The notes beneath the pieces were generated by a model. That model ran no database searches, was not told the DNA's origin, and saw only the letters and a program-made list of their open reading frames with translations. 24,019 nt of DNA. It comes from DATCIH01 sp036507955. GTDB taxonomy: Bacteria > Bacillota > Clostridia > Clostridiales > Clostridiaceae. Of this stretch, positions 21,233 through 24,019 are shown in pieces (the stretch's first letter is position 1; each line of letters starts with the position of its first letter). The stretch is from the NCBI GenBank assembly GCA_036507955.1, contig DATCIH010000036.1, positions 1 to 24,019 on the forward strand, written 5' to 3'. The position numbers were made by a program, and so were the translations under genes.

Positions 21233-22355
21233 GAGAAGACATAAGCTCATAATATTCACTTAAGGCAGTAGAATTTTCACTGCCTGTTTTTATTGCTCTA
21301 ATCATTAGATTTTTTGGCGTTTCTAACGGAGAGATGTATTCTATAGGAGTTACCTCGTAGCCATATGCCTCAAGTAGTAAACATCTTAGGCCATCCGTTA
21401 AAACATCCGCAAGTCTAGTTTTAAATATTCCATGCTTAAGTATGTTTTTAAAAGGAGCATAGGAGTATTGACCGAGTAGTTCCTTTTGGCAGCAAGGCAC
21501 AGCAATTATTAGCTCTGAGGATAATTTTATTCCAAGGGCTAAGGCCATATCTGTGGCGGTATCGCAGGCATGAAGGGATATCACTAGGTTTATTTGTCCC
21601 TTGGGTTTATAGTCATTTATGTCTATTGCAAGAAACTCCATATTTCTATAATCAAGATTTGAGGCCATTTTTTTAGCTGTAGTGATAACTGTTTCAGAAC
21701 GGTCTATTCCAATAAAGTGGCATTTCCTTTTCTTTTCTTCTGTAAGATAATAATTAAGTACAAAGGAAAGATAGGATTTCCCACAACCACAATCTAAAAT
21801 ATTTATAGTTTTATTTGTAGGAAGCTTATTTAGCAGATCATCAATAAGCTCTACGTAATGATCAATTTGATTGTATTTTCTTATTTTGTCATTTTTTATT
21901 TTGCCATCAAAGGACATGATACCTATTTCCTTTAATAATGTATCAGCCTTTCCTATCTTAATATAATAATTTCTTGAAAGAAGAGTGGAGGTTTCAGGAA
22001 CTTTATCTGCCTCCAAAGTTAAATTCTTTTCTTTATTTGTAATCATCTTTACATTTTTCTTATCACCTATTATTGTTACACTTTCAGTTCTATCCTTATA
22101 GGTTAAAGTAATAGAATCATACATTTCACATTCTAATAGAATATTTTGAAAAAGGTTATCTATTGTTAATAATTTTATTGAACCTAAATAATTATAACTA
22201 ATACTTCCATTTTTGAAATTACCTATACCCTTAAAGCTTTTTAGACCAGTAGTAAATATCACCTCAATACCTGTGAATATAGAACTGTTTTCCATAAATC
22301 TGCCTTCTAGACCAGTTAAAAACAATTTTAGTTTATTAATGCTTTGTTTATCCAT
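21180..22355 (-). CDS. SAM-dependent methyltransferase (Methyltransf_32-like)
   Basis: This 391-residue protein has an N-terminal region of about 170 residues with no clear family, then a class I methyltransferase domain. Motif I is INILDCGCGKSYLSF (185-198), the SAM-ribose acidic residue is Asp218 in FIGIDRS, and SLHACDTATD (260-269) and VPCCQKEL (286-293) match the METTL25/GSTCD-like Methyltransf_32 group. The target is unknown; RNA or protein is plausible. AAGGAGA lies before ATG 22355. The gene ends inside tcdA on the other strand. No membrane segment. Confidence 0.85.
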   Translation of the reverse strand: MDKQSINKLKLFLTGLEGRFMENSSIFTGIEVIFTTGLKSFKGIGNFKNGSISYNYLGSIKLLTIDNLFQNILLECEMYDSITLTYKDRTESVTIIGDKKNVKMITNKEKNLTLEADKVPETSTLLSRNYYIKIGKADTLLKEIGIMSFDGKIKNDKIRKYNQIDHYVELIDDLLNKLPTNKTINILDCGCGKSYLSFVLNYYLTEEKKRKCHFIGIDRSETVITTAKKMASNLDYRNMEFLAIDINDYKPKGQINLVISLHACDTATDMALALGIKLSSELIIAVPCCQKELLGQYSYAPFKNILKHGIFKTRLADVLTDGLRCLLLEAYGYEVTPIEYISPLETPKNLMIRAIKTGSENSTALSEYYELMSSLNVYPALYAYLQNQSDL

Positions 22356-22462
22356 AATCTTCTCCTTTAAAAGAAATTAGTAGAGTTTTCTTGAAATATC
22401 CATAATACCAATATATATTTTTATATGAAGATATACAAGAGCAGGTAGTAAGTTCATATTTT

Positions 22463-22471
22463 TGATATAAT
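22463..22471 (+). promoter_or_regulatory. Extended -10 promoter of the GNAT gene
   Basis: TGATATAAT is an extended -10 (TGnTATAAT); no good -35 is present. Transcription would start near 22478, too close to ATG 22483 for a ribosome site, which supports GTG 22501 as start. Confidence 0.5.
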
Positions 22472-22500
22472 ATAATTATGGGATGCTAGGAGATGTTAAA

Positions 22501-23442
22501 GTGAAGGATGAATTATCTGTGCAAATTGAAAAGGTAAAAGGGTCTAAGGAAGAGTATATATTAAAAGATGGAAATTTCATAACAATAGGGAGAATATTTA
22601 TTCAAGAGGTATCTACTAAAAATAGTTCCTGCAGTATTAAACTCAATTTTTATAAAACGTCAGATGATAGTTATGACTTATTAAAACAAGCTTTAAGACT
22701 AATATTAAAAAAAGTATTTGATAACATGGGGTTAAATAAAGTAAATATTTTTACAGAGGAAGATATAAACGCCAATTCATTTTTTGACTTAGGCTTTATT
22801 TTGGAAGGAATTCTGTGGGAAAATATTATTGATGCTGGAGAATATAAAGCGGAGCTTGTGTTTGGTATACTAAATAGTTATTTTAAATCGATGGAGAGGG
22901 ATAGAAGCTTTAAATTACAAAGTAAAAACATATATATTAAAATATTTACACCTGGTGATACTAAGGAACTTTTAGATTATTACATAAGAAATAGTGGGCA
23001 TCTTAAAAAATTCGAGCCAACTCGCGATGAAAGATTTTATACTCTACAGGTTCAAAGAAGAGGGATACTTGAGAGCTATAAACAATTTTTATCAGGAGGA
23101 ACTTTTAATATGGGGATTTATAAGGATGAAAAGCTTATTGGGAAGATACAGCTTTCGGGTATAGTAATGGGGGTATTTAAAAATGCCTTTATAGGTTATT
23201 CTATGGATCAGAGGGAACAAGGAAAGGGGTATATGAAGGAAGCTTTAAATGTGATTTCTGAATATGCATTTACAGAGCTCGGGCTTCATAGACTGGAGGC
23301 GTCCACGCTGCTAGACAATTTAAAATCCCAAAGAGTGTTAAAAAGTTGCGGCTTCACTGAATTTGGAATAAGTGAGAAATATCTATTTATAGATGGGCAG
23401 TGGCGAGACCATAAGATATTCTACAGGTTGAAAGAAAATTGA
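22501..23442 (+). CDS. Tandem GNAT acetyltransferase, RimJ-type C-terminal domain
   Basis: The 313-residue protein appears to hold two GNAT units. The C-terminal one (about 144-313) is RimJ/RimL-like: IYIKIFTPGDTKELLDYY start, MGIYKDEKLIGKIQLS core, motif A YSMDQREQGKGYMKEAL (about 233-249) for acetyl-CoA pyrophosphate, and HRLEASTLLDNLKSQRVLKSCGF. The N-terminal unit (1-130) ends ANSFFDLGFILEG...AGEYKAELVFGIL, like the tail of a GNAT domain, but lacks a clear motif A and may be inactive. The substrate is unknown. GTG 22501 is preferred because AGGAG lies eight bases before it; ATG 22483 has none. It is a single gene with no clear terminator. Confidence 0.82.
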   Translation: MKDELSVQIEKVKGSKEEYILKDGNFITIGRIFIQEVSTKNSSCSIKLNFYKTSDDSYDLLKQALRLILKKVFDNMGLNKVNIFTEEDINANSFFDLGFILEGILWENIIDAGEYKAELVFGILNSYFKSMERDRSFKLQSKNIYIKIFTPGDTKELLDYYIRNSGHLKKFEPTRDERFYTLQVQRRGILESYKQFLSGGTFNMGIYKDEKLIGKIQLSGIVMGVFKNAFIGYSMDQREQGKGYMKEALNVISEYAFTELGLHRLEASTLLDNLKSQRVLKSCGFTEFGISEKYLFIDGQWRDHKIFYRLKEN

Positions 23443-23797
23443 AAAAAGATTTTTATAATAACTGTTGACAAAGCTTTGTATAAATGATAATATATAAAAG
23501 CTGTCACTAAATGAAGGCAGTAATAATCTGTAGCACAGCAATTAAAAGTTATGCGAACAGAATGGTCATTGAAAATTAAACAGAGGAAAATAAACTAAAC
23601 CAGCAATTCAGCATAGGTTAAATAAGATATTTATTATGTTGAGAGTTTTAATAGCGAATCTTAATTAGGAAACTAAGAAAGACGTTAAAAGTAAAGAGCA
23701 AAGTCAAGCTTTGTTGAAGCAACTAAGAAACTTGAATAAGAGGTTAGCGACTGTATAAGTTGCGAAGCAACTTAGGAAAAGTTCCGAAGGAACTTTT
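23443..23797 (+). other. rRNA operon promoter and structured leader
   Basis: The region has no protein gene. It holds the rRNA promoter (23465-23496), a long AT-rich leader, and two closely spaced perfect hairpins with GAA loops: AAGTTGC-GAA-GCAACTT (23757-23773) and AAAAGTTCC-GAA-GGAACTTTT (23777-23797), the second ending at the first base of 16S. A related GAAGCAACTAAGAAACTT-type segment at about 23715-23732 suggests local duplication. TTGAAAATTAAACAGAGG at about 23572 resembles rRNA leader/spacer sequence of clostridia. Confidence 0.7.
23465..23496 (+). promoter_or_regulatory. rRNA promoter with palindrome in the spacer
   Basis: A perfect -35 TTGACA (23465-23470) is followed by an AT-rich -10 zone (GATAAT 23486-23491 at 15 bases, or TAATAT 23488-23493 at 17). 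The palindrome ACAAAGCTTTGT (23468-23479) overlaps the -35 and spacer. Confidence 0.7.

Positions 23798-24019
<222 letters not shown>

Overview
This window looks like chromosomal DNA from a low-GC Gram-positive anaerobe, most likely Clostridium sensu stricto. The evidence is the AT-rich base composition, strong purine-rich ribosome binding sites, a DnaD/DnaI-type replication pair, a PPi-type phosphofructokinase, an EFR1-type flavodoxin-ferredoxin, and the first ~220 bases of a clostridial-looking 16S rRNA at the right edge. It reads mainly as housekeeping and metabolic sequence; I see no intact transposon, prophage or CRISPR array.

Layout. 1-200: end of a tRNA cluster (partial tRNA-Val, tRNA-Asp) and a shared terminator. 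205-3487, minus strand: dnaD-like and dnaI-like replication genes, and upstream of them a GT4 glycosyltransferase with its own terminator. 3828-8157, plus strand: a phosphate-binding beta/alpha barrel protein, a DUF362 protein, an EFR1 ferredoxin, a 54-residue eight-cysteine protein and an M32 carboxypeptidase. 8204-9436, minus: PPi-type phosphofructokinase. 9594-9782: a small cysteine-rich protein. 10184-13451: a tight operon of class V aminotransferase, short 3-phosphoglycerate dehydrogenase and DUF1015 protein, which looks like a serine-biosynthesis unit. 13558-16236: a GH74-type beta-propeller protein without signal peptide, convergent with a Gfo/Idh/MocA oxidoreductase (16298-17200). 17391-18725: a chemotaxis receptor with almost no sensor domain. 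18868-19431: an ECF-transporter S-component gene broken by one in-frame TGA. 19456-20337: an ANT(6)-type aminoglycoside adenylyltransferase. 20444-21232: TcdA, overlapping tail-to-tail with a SAM methyltransferase (21180-22355). 22501-23442: a tandem GNAT acetyltransferase. 23465 onward: rRNA promoter, structured leader and the start of 16S rRNA.

How genes work together. The clearest pathway unit is the serine operon: SerA oxidises 3-phosphoglycerate, the aminotransferase makes phosphoserine (or an equivalent), and the third gene encodes a DUF1015 protein whose DGHHR motif resembles the ParB/SerK fold. It is a candidate for the missing phosphoserine-to-serine or serine-kinase step. Other points worth attention are the interrupted ECF S gene, a 5501-5602 inverted repeat that may be a mobile-element remnant, a possible AUU start on the dnaD-like gene, a GC-rich hairpin motif found just after two unrelated genes, and GAA-loop hairpins leading into 16S rRNA. 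I did not find convincing evidence for a wholly new system; the DUF1015 link is the best functional lead.
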